DNA of 64,000 bases. Source: Bemisia tabaci. Its lineage: Eukaryota; Arthropoda; Insecta; Hemiptera; Aleyrodidae. The notes under the pieces were generated by a model. That model made no database searches, was not told where the DNA came from, and saw nothing but the letters and a program-made list of their open reading frames with translations. Positions 1-15,300 of the stretch are shown piece by piece (positions within the stretch are counted from its first letter, which is position 1; the number at the start of each line of letters is the position of its first letter). A program made the translations under genes and the position numbers. The DNA lies in contig NC_092799.1 of assembly GCF_918797505.1 (NCBI RefSeq), positions 13,602,295 through 13,666,294 of the forward strand, written 5' to 3'.

Positions 1-2651
1 GAAGTGCGCTTACTGCTCTCTTCGCTATCACGGCAGATATGTTCTCTGACTGGATATTATTCTTTCCCTTGTGTCGAAGAGTCATGTTCAGCTGCTGAAT
101 AGTCCAAGACCATGTTTAAAAAAGGAAATTTCCTAATGCTAACGATGACAGTAGGATAACATGTGATTAAAAACTATTGACTGAAAAAGAATCTCTCAAT
201 GTAATATTGTCTGATTCGACTTAGATAATTTCTTCAATTTCAGTGTGTAATCTAGGTAGGCTTATAAAAATTGTAAAATTAACTTAACACGAACCACTCT
301 TTTGTTTTTTCAAGTTGGAACTGTTGGCAGCTTTCAAAGCTCCTAGGTTCTTTGCAACTTTTCCTGTCAATTGACCATCAAATTGTCAAAAATAATGGGT
401 TATCTCCGTTTTCAATCTAATTGGTAAAATCAGCAAAGCGCCATCACTTTAGCAGTTTTTATCAGATTGTGCCAGCTTCTCATTATTTCGCAAGAATCCA
501 TAGAGAGCACCTTCACTACATTTGGAAGTATTTATGGTAAAAGGAACTATGTACATTGGGTTTGCATGCCACATAGTTCTTTTTAGGATAAATACGTCAG
601 TCATGACAGAGTGGTTCTGTCGCATCAAAATTAGATCAATATTTTTTCGAAATCGAAACTACTCCCCTAGCTTCGGTTATGTACTGGGAAATTGGTTCAA
701 AATCCACCCCAAATTTTTTCCTCTCCTTGTTTATGTTTTTTGAAGGCTGTGCAATTTTACTTTACGTTGTATCAAAAGCAAGGTTGTAAATAAATTGTGA
801 AAGACATAGTTTCGGCTCTAGCAAGTCAGTCTTCAAGCAATTATCTTCTCTTTACTTTAACGATTTAGTAGGTTTTAGAATCTTCGTCTCTATGTTATGT
901 TTAACAGCTCGCATTCAGTAAATTATTTATAGTTAGAGTTACTCGTATGATTAATTGATAAATAATTTGATAAGCTAGAAACATTAATACGATATGTAAC
1001 TTCCTGCGCTAGCTAAGTCTTACTAACACCAGTTACAACCATTCAGTAGTCATTCGTTTTTTTTCTTTTAAGTTTTTCCCCCATCAAAACACTAAATATG
1101 CGATAAATCCCATTCATTACCTACATCGAATTGGAATCTGACTGTTCTTGTGAATTTTATTTAAACTATTTTAAATTTTTGTACTTAAGGGTCTATTGTA
1201 GCCTGTTATATTCAATTCCTCTCTAGTTGATAAATTTTTTAATAAATTTTTTAATTGCCTCGAAAAATCATTTTTTTTCTTCCCGTCATTTTTACCAGGA
1301 AGGGAGTCTAATGATAACCCTCTCTTTCAACCCTCAGTACACCTCTTAGGTAATAAGATGAATCCTAGTGTAATGCATTCTTATCCCTCTTTATTTTACA
1401 GTAAATTTTCTGTCTGAATATTTTGACTTAAAATTCACAGACTGTTGTGAAACTTGAAAATTCCAATTCATCTAAAGTAACAGTGATTCTTGACATCAGA
1501 CTGAGTTCTTTCTATGTTCACTAGCTCTCCAACGAGCTCTATTGCTATTGGTATTACGTTCTTTTAAAAATTAACTCAATAACTGAATTCTTGGAATTGG
1601 CTTTCCTGCTTTTTTCATTGACTGAACAGCACTTTACAGATAACATGAAGGTCCATAAGTCTGAATACTTGAATTGCGACAGAAGATCCAAGGACTATCC
1701 TACGTTCATCACCGGAAGTAATGCAAGGACAAGGTCTCTTCTGTCTCGCTCTTAAAATGTATGAACTTATTTGACTGGGACTCAGGACTTAAATTGATGC
1801 AACTGAAATTTATACCGAAGATCCATGTCAAGGATGTAGAATCAAGTCACTTTCTGATTCGGGTAACATTCCTAAACCTTTTAAGTTGTAATTTTAAGTT
1901 TGTAAATTCCAGAGGTTAAAAATCCATTAAAGTCAACGTCTTTTAGGGCAGCCTTCAGCATCCATAATTTTAAAAGCGGGGGCAGCTTAGCCTTCTCCGA
2001 AGTGGGAAATGCGGCAAAAATTCAAACCAGCCGCCATGAAACTGCACCGTTGGATATTCACATCACTAAACATTCACCATTTCGCGAGCCTGACTTGCAG
2101 TGTTGTCGGCTCAATAAATACATTCCATTCATACGAGATATTTAGATTATGGATTCAATAAGTTCAATAGGACATTGAGCTAAGTATATAATATTACTTT
2201 AAAGAAAACACCTGAGTTCCAACCCCCTCGTCACATTGTGTTTTTCAGGCTTTTGCGCGTTAATTCCTCCCCTACACATTGTAAACAAAGGTGCAAGTGG
2301 CAACATTGAAGTCCTCCATATCAATATATTTTTCAGGTTATCTTCAAAGTCATATCTAGGCTGCCGTCTTCAAGTGAATTTGAGGTGAGATATTTATGCA
2401 TTTATTTGTGCCAAACATGATTATTTCGTTTTTCACGTTGATTTCATGGCATGAAGAAACCAGGTTCGATAGCCCTTTCACTTTGAACCAAACACATCCG
2501 CAGAAAATAGTCAATTTTCTATGTTTATTGCGATACTGACACTGACCCAATATTCTTCTTTAAAGTGCCCATTCTTGCCTCCCAAACACTAATTTTTATT
2601 GAATGCCTCACTTTTATTTGACTTTTCTTAACTTGTAGATTTTCAATTAAG
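1..2651. other. Upstream region without a recognised gene
   Basis: I find no coding exon that I can support here. The ORFs are short, AT-rich and lack recognisable protein motifs. The last part probably contains the 5' UTR of the ATP synthase delta gene: a pyrimidine-rich stretch ending in TTGTAG at about 2639 looks like a 3' splice site 13 bases before the start codon, so a 5' UTR intron is likely. AATAAA-like words occur, for example near 2113, but cannot be tied to a transcript. Confidence 0.5.
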
Positions 2652-4611
2652 ATGGCATCCATCGGCAGATCTGTTCGCTCCGCCTCTCGTCTCTTGTCCG
2701 CAGCCAGGCTCACGGCTACTTCTTCGCGGACTTATGCCGACCAGATGAGCTTCACCCTTGCTGCAGCAAATCAGGTATACCTACTTACTGCATATGTAGG
2801 AACGTTTACAGCAGAAAAATTTTTAATGGGTTTTTTGGGAGTGGTAATTCTGATCGATACTTTCCTTCATCCTTAGTTCATTGATTAAACTTCCATCAAT
2901 GAATTCAGCAGTCAACGCCTTTACTAAATTCAATCAGTGCCATCATCTATTGAGCACTCCAGATAGACAGATGCTATTTCTTTTATGGTTTCAAGAGACC
3001 CCAAGGTCTGATTATGAATCAGTAATTTTCAAATTGGCACCACAGGTAATTTGAGCTTGGGCAGCAAACACTTTGTTAAAAGTGAATTCTGCCTCAATTC
3101 TATACCCCCTTGTAATTTTTTTTCTAATATCAAGGAGTTTAAGCATCCTTGATCGGTTTTAAAATTGCCCTCTGTGACAATTTTTTTGTGCTGAATCCAA
3201 GAAATTTGCCCCTCTGTTTCTGATTATTGAGTTGTAAGCTTAGATAAAGTGATTGGGGTTTATCAAGTCTATATTTGTCCTTTACTTTGCCAGTAATTGC
3301 AGTCTGTCAGCACATTGTGCAATCATTTGTGTCTTGATCCATTAATGCCATCAGAAATAGGCAAAGCTCAGTTTGTTTAGTTATCGGGCGTAGGCTTTAA
3401 ATTATTCGAAACCAGTGCGCTGATGCCCTCAACGTAAATGGAGTCAAGAATGATGAAACGGCCATCAGTGTGATGGTGTTTCTGATATCCTCAGAAATTT
3501 TTATGCTACTAGATTGGATACCTTAGATGTAAATCAAGACCACCTGAGATCTCTTAGTGATGTTGAAATGGAAGAGCATTTTCTACTTTTATTGCCAAAG
3601 GCACTTGGAGACTTTATCCACCCATTTTCAATTCTCAGTAATAACATCAATTGCTTTTTTCAGGTATTCTACGCCAATCAAAGTGTGAAGCAAGTAGATG
3701 TTCCTTCCTTCAGTGGTTCATTCGGTATTCTAGCCGACCACGTACCAACTCTGGCTGTCTTAAAACCCGGAGTTATCACAGTATATGAAGATGATGGTAA
3801 AGTTAAGAAGGTCTTCGTCTCCAGTGGAACTGTAAGCTTTATTTCTTTCCACAAAATAACGTTTTCACACTTTGGAAATTTACTAGTGATTCACATCCCC
3901 CCCCCCCCCAAAAAAAAAAACCAGATGTAATACTGTAATATTATTAAGTAGTCCCAGATTGCATCCTGTTTTGTTTGCCTTTCCTTACCTCAAGTCAAGT
4001 CATTGAGCCAGTTAAGTTGTCAAACATTAATGAAAGTAGGTATCGCTTTTCAAAAGCTTTGGATGGATTGAAGAATTCAGTGACAACACATTTGATAAAA
4101 TTTGACCTAATAATAAATAACTCAATTTCTTATTCTTCTTAAACTAAATAGAATAGAAAAAGTAATACGAATACTACGAAGATCTCCTGGATACAAGTAA
4201 TGCTAATTTTCTCAAGGGCAATACTCGTTAGATTTTGATACTTCGTGTTATTGCTGACGGCATCAGCGTTACTCAAAATAGTGTATATACTTGCCTCCAG
4301 AAAATACACTAAAAATTAAACCAACCCGAACACTAAAAGCTGGTGCAGTCCAAGCTACGTTAAAATTTGTTTGTCTTCCTATGTCTTAATTTTTGTCTCG
4401 TTTTCTCCAGGTTACAATCAATGAAGATTCATCCGTTCAAGTTTTGGCTGAAGAAGCCCACCCAGTTGAAAATTTAGACCTTTCAGCAGCTAAGGAAGCC
4501 CTCTCCTCAGCCCAGAACTCCCTTGCTTCAGCTAAGGATGACAAAGAAAGGGCTGAGGCAGCCATAGAAGTTGAGACAGCTGAAGCAGTCGTCCAAGCTA
4601 TTTCCGGATAA
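2652..4611 (+). CDS. ATP5F1D (ATPsyndelta): ATP synthase subunit delta, mitochondrial (F1 central stalk)
   Basis: Three coding exons join in frame: 2652-2774, 3664-3831 and 4411-4611 (stop TAA 4609-4611), giving 163 aa, the usual family length. The product belongs to the central stalk of mitochondrial F1Fo ATP synthase (bacterial epsilon), where it helps couple proton flow through the c-ring to rotation. Residues 1 to about 28 are Arg/Ser/Ala-rich with no acidic residue, a typical mitochondrial targeting peptide. After it comes the N-terminal beta-sandwich domain, with family signatures DVPSFSGSFGILADHVPTLA and LKPGVITV. The C-terminal part (about 115-163) is an Ala/Glu-rich helical hairpin. 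All introns are phase 0 with GT-AG ends. The start is the first ATG after a likely 5' UTR acceptor. A GTAAGA at about 4634 and a TTTAG acceptor at about 5734 suggest a 3' UTR intron, followed by AATAAA near 5742. That last point is inference. Confidence 0.93.
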
Positions 4612-6305
4612 TTTTAGTCCCTTAATTTAAATGGTAAGAGCTGAAATTCTAACTTGTTTCTAACACTTTTGTGAGAATTGAAGTAAGGATGGTGTGAAGG
4701 ACAACTGTAAACCAAAAACTCATGAGCTATAGGGCCCCTAAGCCAGTACCTAATCGAGACTCATGTCTTTCAGGGCCTTAACGGACCATTCATTTCTGCC
4801 ATTTAAATTATTTTATTTAATTCAAGGATGAAATCAAAGTTATATCTGAATAAATTACTGTGATAAGCATCAGATGAGCGATGTGCTGATAGCCATGGGC
4901 AGGAGAAGACTGACAATGAGTTGCAGTTTTTTTTACTATCATTACCACAAGCTTTCGGACCCCCTGAATTTTTGTTTTCTGTCACTGTTTGGTTGGACTG
5001 GTTTGTATGATTATTGTGGCTATTGACATGCGATAGTTTTATGATGAGCCTGCTTGATTCAGATTTTGAAAATATGACCTATATTTCTCTATATAACCCT
5101 GTAAAGTTGTGAATTCTCTCATAATAATGTGAATGTGAATTCTTTGTCACGCTTTGTTTGTCAGATGTACTGGGCCAATTTTCATTATTTTTGCAGCTAT
5201 TAATAGGAAATAGTCCCTAGATGAGCCTGCTATATTTAGATTTAGTTACTTATGAGGTGCCTGCAAAGCGGACCTTAGGATGTTGTATTTACTGTTCAGC
5301 ATGAAAGCGTATGGAGTGAAAAGAATTCATGAAGACAGGAACAAGCAGAGAAAAGAATTGTAGTGGGCTTTTGTCTCAGAAATTCATTTACAAACAAATC
5401 GTTATCACCAAGCTTAAATGAAAATCTGCCAACAGAATTAGAGTGTTTTAACGAAACCATATTTTATACTGGAGGAAGATCAACAGGGTTTTCATTTTCT
5501 GTTAAATTTCTGTTGCAGTATTGTAGATTGATTGAGCGCAACCGGCAACCAACTCCGAAGTTCCAGCTTCACCCCAGCGGGAAGCCTCTCTAATGGAAGA
5601 AGCATTTCTATGTACAGTCTCTATCTTCCTCATGTCATCTTGAATGTATCATTCTCTTTATTTTCTTTTCTATTGTTGTTTTAATGTTCGTTCCTAATGC
5701 GACATTCTTTCTCCTTTTTTTTTCTTAATTTAGGTGAAAAATAAAGTGCTTCTGTTAGTTTTAAATGGTGATAATTTATTTCCTCTCAACTTGGATTCGA
5801 TTATTATCATCTATCAATTTATTGGTAAAATCCCAAAAACTGGAAACTGACTTCAAGTGAATCTGTGAGAATGTAAACACACACTCCAATATCATGGAAG
5901 ATGTCCAATTTTCATGGAAGCCGTTGAAGGTGGTGCATGTATGTCAACTTGGGCCTTAAAACTTAAAAGTGTCCCAAAGTAAGTGTCTTTTGACACTAAA
6001 CAGCTTTTTCTTCGATCAACTTCCTCACCTACTGCACAATTTTTTATGTATCTTGAAAATTTCCAATTTCCCGAGTTGATGCATTTTCATTCTCTTTGAT
6101 TAAAAAATGACTCGTACTCCTTGTGCTTTGCTCACATTTTGTGATGAACCTGAACAGAAAATTTTACTTGCTGATCAAAATTCTGAGAAAGAATCATGTG
6201 ACTCTTTTAGAGTAGTGTAATATGAGCATGAGGAAAGAAAAAGAGGAGTTAGAATGGTATTTTCTGATTTTTATTTCAAAAAACAATATATACACAAGAA
6301 CCTAT
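4612..6305. other. 3' UTR of ATP synthase delta and convergent intergenic region
   Basis: There is no coding exon here that I can support. The left part is presumably ATP synthase delta 3' UTR, with AATAAA words near 4848 and 5742. The right end holds the short 3' UTR of RRP5 on the minus strand. The short ORFs at 4803-4985 and 5363-5593 show no recognisable motif. Confidence 0.5.
6270..6275 (-). terminator. Candidate poly(A) signal of RRP5
   Basis: AATAAA on the minus strand lies about 31 bases downstream of the RRP5 stop codon. This is the nearest canonical signal and implies a very short 3' UTR. It has no transcript support. Confidence 0.45.
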
Positions 6306-9300
6306 CTAATCTTCGTCTTTGACTCCTGCATATTTCTTGATTTCTTCCTTAACATCAGCAACTGATTCTGGAGTGCCATGTTCCTTCTCAAAGTTCAGCC
6401 ACTTTTTGTACAAAGACTTCATCTTCTGTGGTTTCAATTTTTGAGCGACACCTCTTTCTATAACTTGCCTGAAATGCAAAAGCACAAAGATGTAAGTTAT
6501 TGAGTTTATTTAAAGACACAAACAGGATGGAGAAAAGGAAATATTTTTCCATGCGAGTTAAATGCAACTGAATAGCAGGAAAAAACAGACTAGACAGGAA
6601 TTCTAAAAGAAGGGTTAGTAGGACAGACAGAACGTGAGAGGAAGTCCTGGGAAAACTTCCCGCAACCTAGGCAAACTGAGATTGAAAATTGGTCCTGAAC
6701 AGCGTTCGCAAGTAGCTGGTAGGCCCTTTTATCTTTTGACTTCACAAAACTCTTATAAAGTATCTCATAGTATATTGTAGAAGCAAGGTTTTACTGTCAT
6801 AATGATTACTAGGAGATATTCCTTGAAATTCATAGGAAATTCTGACTAATTGTTTTTGAAAGGTCTAAGAAATTTTTCCAAGAAGGGCCTCAGAAAAAGG
6901 TAAATTTTAACAAAAATGATTTGTATAGATTCACTTTAGCGCTTGCTAGTCATGATATGATGATTTTTTGAAGGGCTTTACATAGACAAAACAGAATTCC
7001 TATTTTTAAAAAGACTAAGTTAAGGTAGTTCTATTAAAAAATATTCTGGAGGGCACTTACCTTGCAAGATCAATCCGATTTGCTTTGGTTAACAAATCTA
7101 CATACGAGATCCAAACATCGATTCTTTTAGGAAATGTAGTCAAAATATGTTCAAATAATGTTTGTGCCCTTTCCTGATCTCCAAGTCGATTTTCAAGGTG
7201 GGCAAATCTGACGGTTAAATCGACATGTTGCTTTTTCGGCAAAGCACTCAAAGCCCGCTGCATAATGCTACGTGACTTCTCTATCGAGCCTACTTGTAAC
7301 AAAAATTCTCCACACTGAACATAAACATCGAAAGAGTTCCGAAGTTTCTTCGTCGCCAAATCCACTAGTTTCTCTAACTCTTTTATTTTCTTGGAGGTGA
7401 CATAGATTTGCATCACCCTGGAGTAAACACTCCATTCATCATTTGTTTGGAGGGCTTCAGTAAAACATTTCTGAAAGCTTTCAGGGGTTCCATACATATT
7501 TTCTAGATTCAGCAAGGCACTCCAAACATTCAGTCGTTCAGCCTCTTCTCGATGATTAATGGTTTCCAAGGCACGTTTAGCTACACTTTTGGCTTTTTCA
7601 ATTTCAGTTCCCTGGAAAAAAGGAGAAAGAGAGTTATTGAATAATTACAGCTAATATGCATATTGGCTCATCAAACGGAAGTACAATTAGTCTTACTGAT
7701 TGGTCCTTGTTTCAAGCTGACCATCATTTTATTTAAAAATTTAGAATTACTTTTTTTAGTTGTAGGATTTGAGAATAATTATCTTGAAAGAAAAAATCGC
7801 ACCAAAGTTTATGCAGTGATGATAATTATTTGCTTTTATTTTTATACCTTCTTTTTTTTTTTCAATTTTGAAGTAAAGTGATTTGTCTGACGCTGTAACC
7901 GACATGTTTAACCATGCATTTCTGAACAGCCTCAAAGTTGGTTAACACGGGTAAATGTTTCCTATTGAGCAGTGTAAATTTTCTCCATTAATTATGGCCA
8001 GCTGATTTTATCGCTAACATGCTCATGATGTGTAAATTGTTCAATCAAGCAAAAGAGCTTACCTGTAAATGATATGCCATGTATTTGATCCAAAGTACCG
8101 ACTCGTTGGGTGATGCCAGAAGTAGCCGATCAAAATGATCTGCTGACTGGGGATTCTTTTCAGCATTCAATAGTTCTTCTTCGGCTTGTCTGATTTTTGC
8201 TTCTTTTTGTTTTGATAATTCTCGTCTTTCTGCAGCACTTAATTTTTTCTTTTTCTTCGTTGGAACCTCAGCAACTTCTTCTTCCTCGCTCACGACATCA
8301 CCAGCAAGCGATTCTTGCAGCGTTGCCAGAGATGCATTCCAATCAAATCCAGTATCCGACAACTTGGTTTCAATCGATTTTCTTGGTTTGGATGAGTCAA
8401 TTAAACACATAGTTTCGTCATCTTCAAGATCCATTTTCCTGGTTTCCAAAACTTGTTTTGGGGTCTTATCTTTCTTATCCTTACTTTTCAATCCATTTAC
8501 TTTAGGTGACCTCTTTTCTTCTTCATCATCTTCGCTATCATCTTGAACCATATCATCAAGCATCATGAGCAATTTGTTTTTCTTTCCTCCTACCTCCATC
8601 TTATCGACTTTCTTCTTCTTTTTGGACCCTTTATTTGCAGTTTCAGATTTATTTACTATTTGTATTGCCGTGTCTAGCACAGTATCTAAAGGTCGATTGG
8701 ATTCCATCTTGATAATCTCTAGAGCATCAGTCAGAATGCCGAGTATAAAGCTATTTTCTACCTTTAAAATTTGAACATCTATGGTATCCGCCACTTTGAC
8801 ACTGATCTGACTCAACACTCTTTGAAAGTCATTCTGATGCAACTTGGTCAATACGTATACTGCTTGTCCACTTAAGCTTTTGTCATCGGATACAATAACC
8901 CCAATATTGAAATCTACATGTTTATATAAAATTTTACACCGGACTATTGACCCCTCTTTCGTCGCAGTTGGGTCTAATTCAGGATTGATTGCATTCTTGT
9001 TGCAAACATACACTGTGTTTTCTGCAGGATTTTCCCATAAAACAGATGCATTGACAATAGTACCAGTTTTGATTTTATTTTCCTCACAGAAGTCTGCGGC
9101 CAAATGTCCATGAATACCGGTATAGACTGAGAAGTTCAGTTTCCAAGATCCATCACTATTTCTGCTACTTGCTGTACACTGGATGCTGGTCCCTGTGCTT
9201 AATCTTTGAACTCTGGCCATCTCATTTAAAAATTCTAGAAAATATTCAATGCTCTGCAGCAAATTGAAGTCCCAAACTTTGTGTAAACGGCAGTCAAGGG

Positions 9301-12300
9301 CAAGCTCTGTTTCGTCATGTTTTGTTACTAAACTAAGGATTGTCTGCTTGGAATCTGGTCGCACTGCTGGTAAATCAGAGATGAGCAAATTCTGGAAAAG
9401 AAAATAATGGGCTAAATGAGCAAAACATCGAATATTACTATAGGATGAAAGCACAATTTTGAATATTAATTAAAATTATATAAAAAATATAAAGGATTAA
9501 AATGAAATAAAGATTAAAAAAAGGATGGCGTTATTCGACAGAATCATACCGCTGTAGAATATGTTATTCGACAGCACCAGGTTTTTTATAGGTTATACTA
9601 AAATTGTTTGGAGAATGTTAAAAGTGACTTTTAAATCTGCTAGGATTTTGAAGAGTTTTTTAGAAAAACGTTGCATATGAACATGTGCGACAACATTAGT
9701 TTTGCTTACACCTGAAACAACAAATGTATTCAATATTTTTTGCCATGACAGACAATAGTCAAAAGTCCTAGAAAATCAAGAAGAAATTTTAAGCTTTTTT
9801 AGCTCTTTTCCGTGTGACAGGGCCTTCACAAGGTTCGTCGGGGTCAAGATCTGTTTCCTTCCGTTTATCGGCTACTGACCTGTTAAATGAGCATAGCTGC
9901 CAAGCTGGTCGCTTGGGTCTGCCGTAACTTTTGAGCTTAGTTTTAAATTTTAAGTTTTTAAAGCAGCAGTCGACCTCGGTAGTGCTTTGTGATGGTGGTT
10001 AAGAGTGCTGTGCTGCCATATGTAATTTTAATGCCATAGCAAGTTGATTTTTCTAATGTTCACAGTATTCCCCTTCTTTCGCTTGTGCGGGCTTGAGAAA
10101 ATATGATTGCCATATCATGATCTTTTTCTGACAGATGATTCCTAAGAAAGATTTACAATCTTCTTTGGCTAGAAAAATTTCTTAGAATGAGATAAAACTT
10201 TTTTCATCATTTCAATTTCATTGAATACGCTAATCTTATTTGTGTTTTACAGTTAAGTATTCAATGTAAAACTAAAAATAATTACCTCATCAAATACCAT
10301 GACTTGAGGAAATGAAGGAACGTGGGTTGAGACAACAATTCCTGAGACTCTACGATCGATGACTTCAGAAACAATGCAGGGAATACGCATTCCTTCGACA
10401 ACTGATGACCAACCATTAATCAATTTGTCCCCATTTTCTTTGAAAAATTGCATCATCGAAGGTTTTACGCTGAACACAGGGACATTGTCATCAAAGTAGC
10501 AAAAGTATGCTTTTTCAATGATATCATCTTCACAATATGATTGAAAAAGAAACGATGTTAGTTCAAGATTATCCGAGAGCTCACTTGTCGGTATAACACC
10601 GATAATATCAAAATCATTCACCTTTACGCAAATAAACTGACTGGTGACTTTGGTAATGGTCACTGAAAACTTACGACCGACTACAAGCCAATCTGGCCGC
10701 GTCTTTAAGCGCAAGTCACCTAAATTCAGATCTGCCTCTTCAAAGTCACTTTTTACTGAGCACAGGTAGATTTGATCTATGTAACTGTAGTTTGAAATGC
10801 AACATGGGATAATTTTTAGAGCCTTCAATTTCTTCTGCAATCTATTGAATGTATTGGATTGGGAGGGTGTCTTTTCAGGAGCTGGTGTATCTTCAATTGA
10901 ATTATCTGACGCATAGTCTGAGTCCGTTGCATTTGTCGCAGTATCTTTAGTTTGGGTTTCCGGCGTCTTTGGTGTTATTAATTTTTCGGCACTGCTGAGA
11001 GAAATCACTCCCTTTAGAGATCTACCATCTTTTAAAAATTTGACTACAACACCATCTTTCCGAACTGATTCTACTTTTGCAGAGTCAATAGTTGCTTTAT
11101 TGGGATATTCAGCTTTTGGGAGCTGTAGTGATTGCAAGCAGGAGTGAGATCCGAGCAAAACTTTGTTTTTCAGAGTGTCAGCATACAAAATGACCGCTGG
11201 AAACTGGGCATTTAAGTTTTTATTTTTCTTGTTTTTTGATGACCTGTGGAGATCATTGACGAAAGCAGGGCAACGCAGGCCTTGCGCTGAGACTTTTACT
11301 CCATCTGATAAAATCTAAAATTTGAACAAAATACAAAAATGATAAGTATTTAAGGAGCCGATACAATGATAATGGGCCAATACACAAAGAGTACGGTTTC
11401 TCATCATAATTTTGCCAAAATTGGACATTTTAACTCCAAAACTGCTGAAGAGAGTTTTTTGGAAACAAGTATCAAACAGCTAGACTTGTTTAAAGAGTGG
11501 CAAAAGCGCTGAAAAAATGAACTGTACAGACTGTACTTCAAGGGGATGAAACTGAAAGTCAAAAAGTCAATATCGACTGAAGTCTTTACAATGACTAATA
11601 AATTGTTTTTTTTGCACAATTTTTTTTTTAAAATTTCTGACAGTCTTCATTGTAGACACCTTGTATTATTTATTTTCTTTGCAAGAGATCACGTGCGAGC
11701 AATTATTTTTAAATTCTATACTCAAGCTGCAGGAGTTTTCAGAATTCAATATCAATCAATGTAATCTCATTCTTGCCATTGATTTACAATCAGAAACAAT
11801 CTGACAGTTATTTGTTGGTTCTTCATTGATAAATCTTACCCTTTTGACAGAACAGTTGACGAAACTTCCAGGTAAGACATTAGAGATGTTCACATTACTA
11901 TTGATAACTAGTTTTGAAGCATCCAGTTCTGTTGTTAATTCCACATTAGATGCGTTATTGTTTGAGCTTCGTTTTGATACAAGACACCGAATCAACTGGC
12001 CAACAGCTGAAAAAATTAAGAAAGAGAACTTCTAGTCGAGGGGGAAAAAACTTTAATGTATTAAGGCGAATTTGCTCAAGCTGAGTCAAAGAACTAGAAT
12101 TTGAGTTTTCGATGAAAAACATTTTTTTGCAGCCCACGGAATAGATTTCGGGCGAGTTTTTATTACGATCTGATACTTTTCAACCCTGAACAAGACCTAA
12201 TTAAAGTTTCAATAACTTTCTGCAAACCTTAAATCATCAAAGCTCTCTTTTCAATTTACGGAGTCTACATATTTCAGGAATAAAAATTCTCTGACTCTCC

Positions 12301-15300
12301 AACGTTTTTCCCACCATAATGTACAAAATTTACCTAAAGGCTTTCCTTTGTTGAGGGTTTTACACCAATTTTCAGCAGCTTTCGTGGATAAGAATGTACG
12401 CAGATTCGCTATCCCACTGTCAATCACATAACCATGGTCTTCAACACTTTGAACGACTCCCATTAATGACATACCCACATCAACAGCTGAAAACAAGAGA
12501 TTGAGAAATATGAACAAAAATTAAAATTGAAAGGTTCAAAAATCAATAAAAAACCAGTAGGTATAAATTCATCTCATGGGATATTTAAAGTCAAGTTTTT
12601 TCAAACATTTAAAAAAATTGTGATCAAAAATCATAAATTTATGTCTGCCTTCATTCCTAACTTTGCACGACTAGGTTAAATAAATAAATGACTAATTAAT
12701 TTAGTAAGTTAGTTGCTGGGAAGGTTACTTCCATTATCAATTATTATACAGAAAGAAATATCATTATAAGAATTATTAATATACAGAATTATTATTGATA
12801 CAGAAGAGATTATTTTGATGTCACTTAAAAAATCTACTGTGGTGACAATTGAGGGGCTTGGAGGACAAGTGGGATTGATGCAGGTTTTGCTATTTTTAGG
12901 AAATACGTTTTTTAAGTTTCAGAAATACATGGAGCCTTAGGGCGGAAAGAAAGTTCAAACTCACTTTTAGATGCTTAAAAATTGGAGCTTAGGGATGAAT
13001 ATTTCACAGAATACATTTTAAGACTAGTTTCAGTTAGAATTATTGATATCTAGACTTTTTCAAAAATAGCGCATGTGCTGCTTGTCATCCAAGCCCCTTA
13101 ATTGAACATGAATAAAGAGGTCCTGTAAAATGATTTTAAAGAATTATCCTTTTGAAAGATAAATTTTAGAAACTTCAGTATAGACATAAACATAATCATA
13201 GTTACCGTAGTGAGGTATGTGGGCATTTACGTTGGCCGGATCAAGAGAAACTAGAACTCTCCATGTGTTATCAAGAGATGCTCTTTTTGAGATGACCTTG
13301 CATACAACAAGCTGGCGCTCACTAAGAATGTCTCGCAAATTGATGTCCTGAACAATAAGTAAGAATTTTCATTAATTTTCTACAGCATTATTTTATTCTT
13401 TTATATTGTATTATTTCTTTTTTTATTCACTTTTTTGGTTAAAAAGTTCATTTAATTTTACAAAGATCCATCCCTATAATTAGGAGCTTTTGTTTTGTCC
13501 TCTAGCAGTCAGCTGAAAGTTCAAAAAGTCTAATTATCAGTGGTGCTTACACACAAACAATTGCACTACATTTTGAGATTAGGAATTAAAATTTCTGTCT
13601 TGGTTCAGAATCAGCATATATACCATTGTATTCCCTATGCACATAAGTATTTTTCTGGATAAGCCAGAAATTGTAGTTCCTAATTGCAAAATGTTGTTCA
13701 ATTACGGTTTTACCCTTTGCTACAGCCATCTGCAAGCTTAATTATTTTTTGGTTTAGGGTACACGTCTTCGTTCTGAGCAAAAGGACGTTCCTTAAAAAT
13801 TTGTGTATTTGAAATCAGGAGGATAAAAAACACGAAGCGTAGCGTCATCCAGCAACACGGTTTCTTCTACCTCAGTTATATCTGTATGTTAAGTCAAGCA
13901 ACTTTCCCAAATGCGTGTATCACTAATTGATGAACCCAAGATGGAAAAGCGCGTTTTTTGAAGGGTGTTGTTTGTAGTGATAAAGGACGCAGAAACTGGG
14001 TGATTTGATGGATCTTGATATTTTTTGCGCGTCTAGAAGCTCAAATGATCAAAATACGATTCTGTTACTGACACAACTGACCCATTACTAAAAGGTTTAG
14101 ATTATCACTATTAGAGGGACTTACTCGGTGAGGAGTAATAAAACTCTTCGGAGCAACAGCAAATATTGATCCTGGTAATGATATTGTAACTCCAGATGGG
14201 GTTATTTCAGACACACACCCAAGTACAACTAAATCCGCTGACACAGCCTGAAAAAACACATTCGTGAACATAAAAAATACGAACAGTGATTCGGGAAAAA
14301 ATCTTAGAAGTAGATAAGCTTTAAAAATTGGTGAGGGTTTCTTTGAGGCTGATAATTTTACCTCTTGGCTGGGATTTTCAGTTAAAAGGTGATAAAGGTC
14401 AACACGTCCCTTTAAAGTTTCTTATCTTTTTGAGCCAATATTTGCAATTTTGGGTTAATTTACTTCGATTTTTTTGAGAAAACATCTTGAAGATTGTTGA
14501 AACACTTCCTACGGCACCTCAAATTTGAGTCTTTCATAAGATTTTACAAACTTTTTTAACTTGTCTTCCTCATTCTAATTCAGTGGGGCAACTTGAAAAG
14601 GTCTTAACTAGAACACGCTTTTCTTCAAAAATTTTAAGTAGAAAAGGAATGAAACAGCAGCAAGTTTTGACACCAACTCCTGAATGAGATATTAACAGGT
14701 ATTTCGACAAAGATTAAATGGAAGTTAGATAATTCAAAAGACATCATTCATATTTGTATTAGTTAGCTAATGTCATCAGTGAACTTTCATACCTCGCTTA
14801 GGCGTACATTTTCAGACTTTCTGTAGCGTGATTTGTTTTCTTAGTAAAATTCTGAAGGGACGATATGTTGTAAGGTAATTTAATTCATACCTTATCAGTC
14901 ACCCATTGCAAAGATTGCTGGAGGAAAGTATAATGGAGGCTCTACCCTTTCTAAATGGATTCTGAAGGCACGGGAGAAGAATGATGGAATAAAATACAAT
15001 GAAATTAAAGACTTCTGCAATTTACCTCATAATTCAACAATGAGCAATCATCTTTGGTAACTATTTTTACATCAGTTACAATGTCTGCTTTGTAAGTTTT
15101 TGACTTTTTAAATCCTTTTGACTTCCGTTTCTCTTCCTTTGCTGCAGGAAGATTGTCTCTTTTTCTTCGTTTGGCCTGGAATGAAAGAGAAACAACATTG
15201 AGATCCATCAATTATTTGACTTATACTGGGTCTGTGGCACCCATTTTTGTAAATTCATTTTTTGGAAGTATTCTCGGCTGTCAGCTTTTTATTGGTCACA

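Noticed and set aside
8197..9113. Series of plus-strand ORFs of 60-89 aa
   Set aside because: Antisense to RRP5 exon 8. Their Ser/Phe/Leu-rich composition mirrors Lys/Glu codons on the coding strand.
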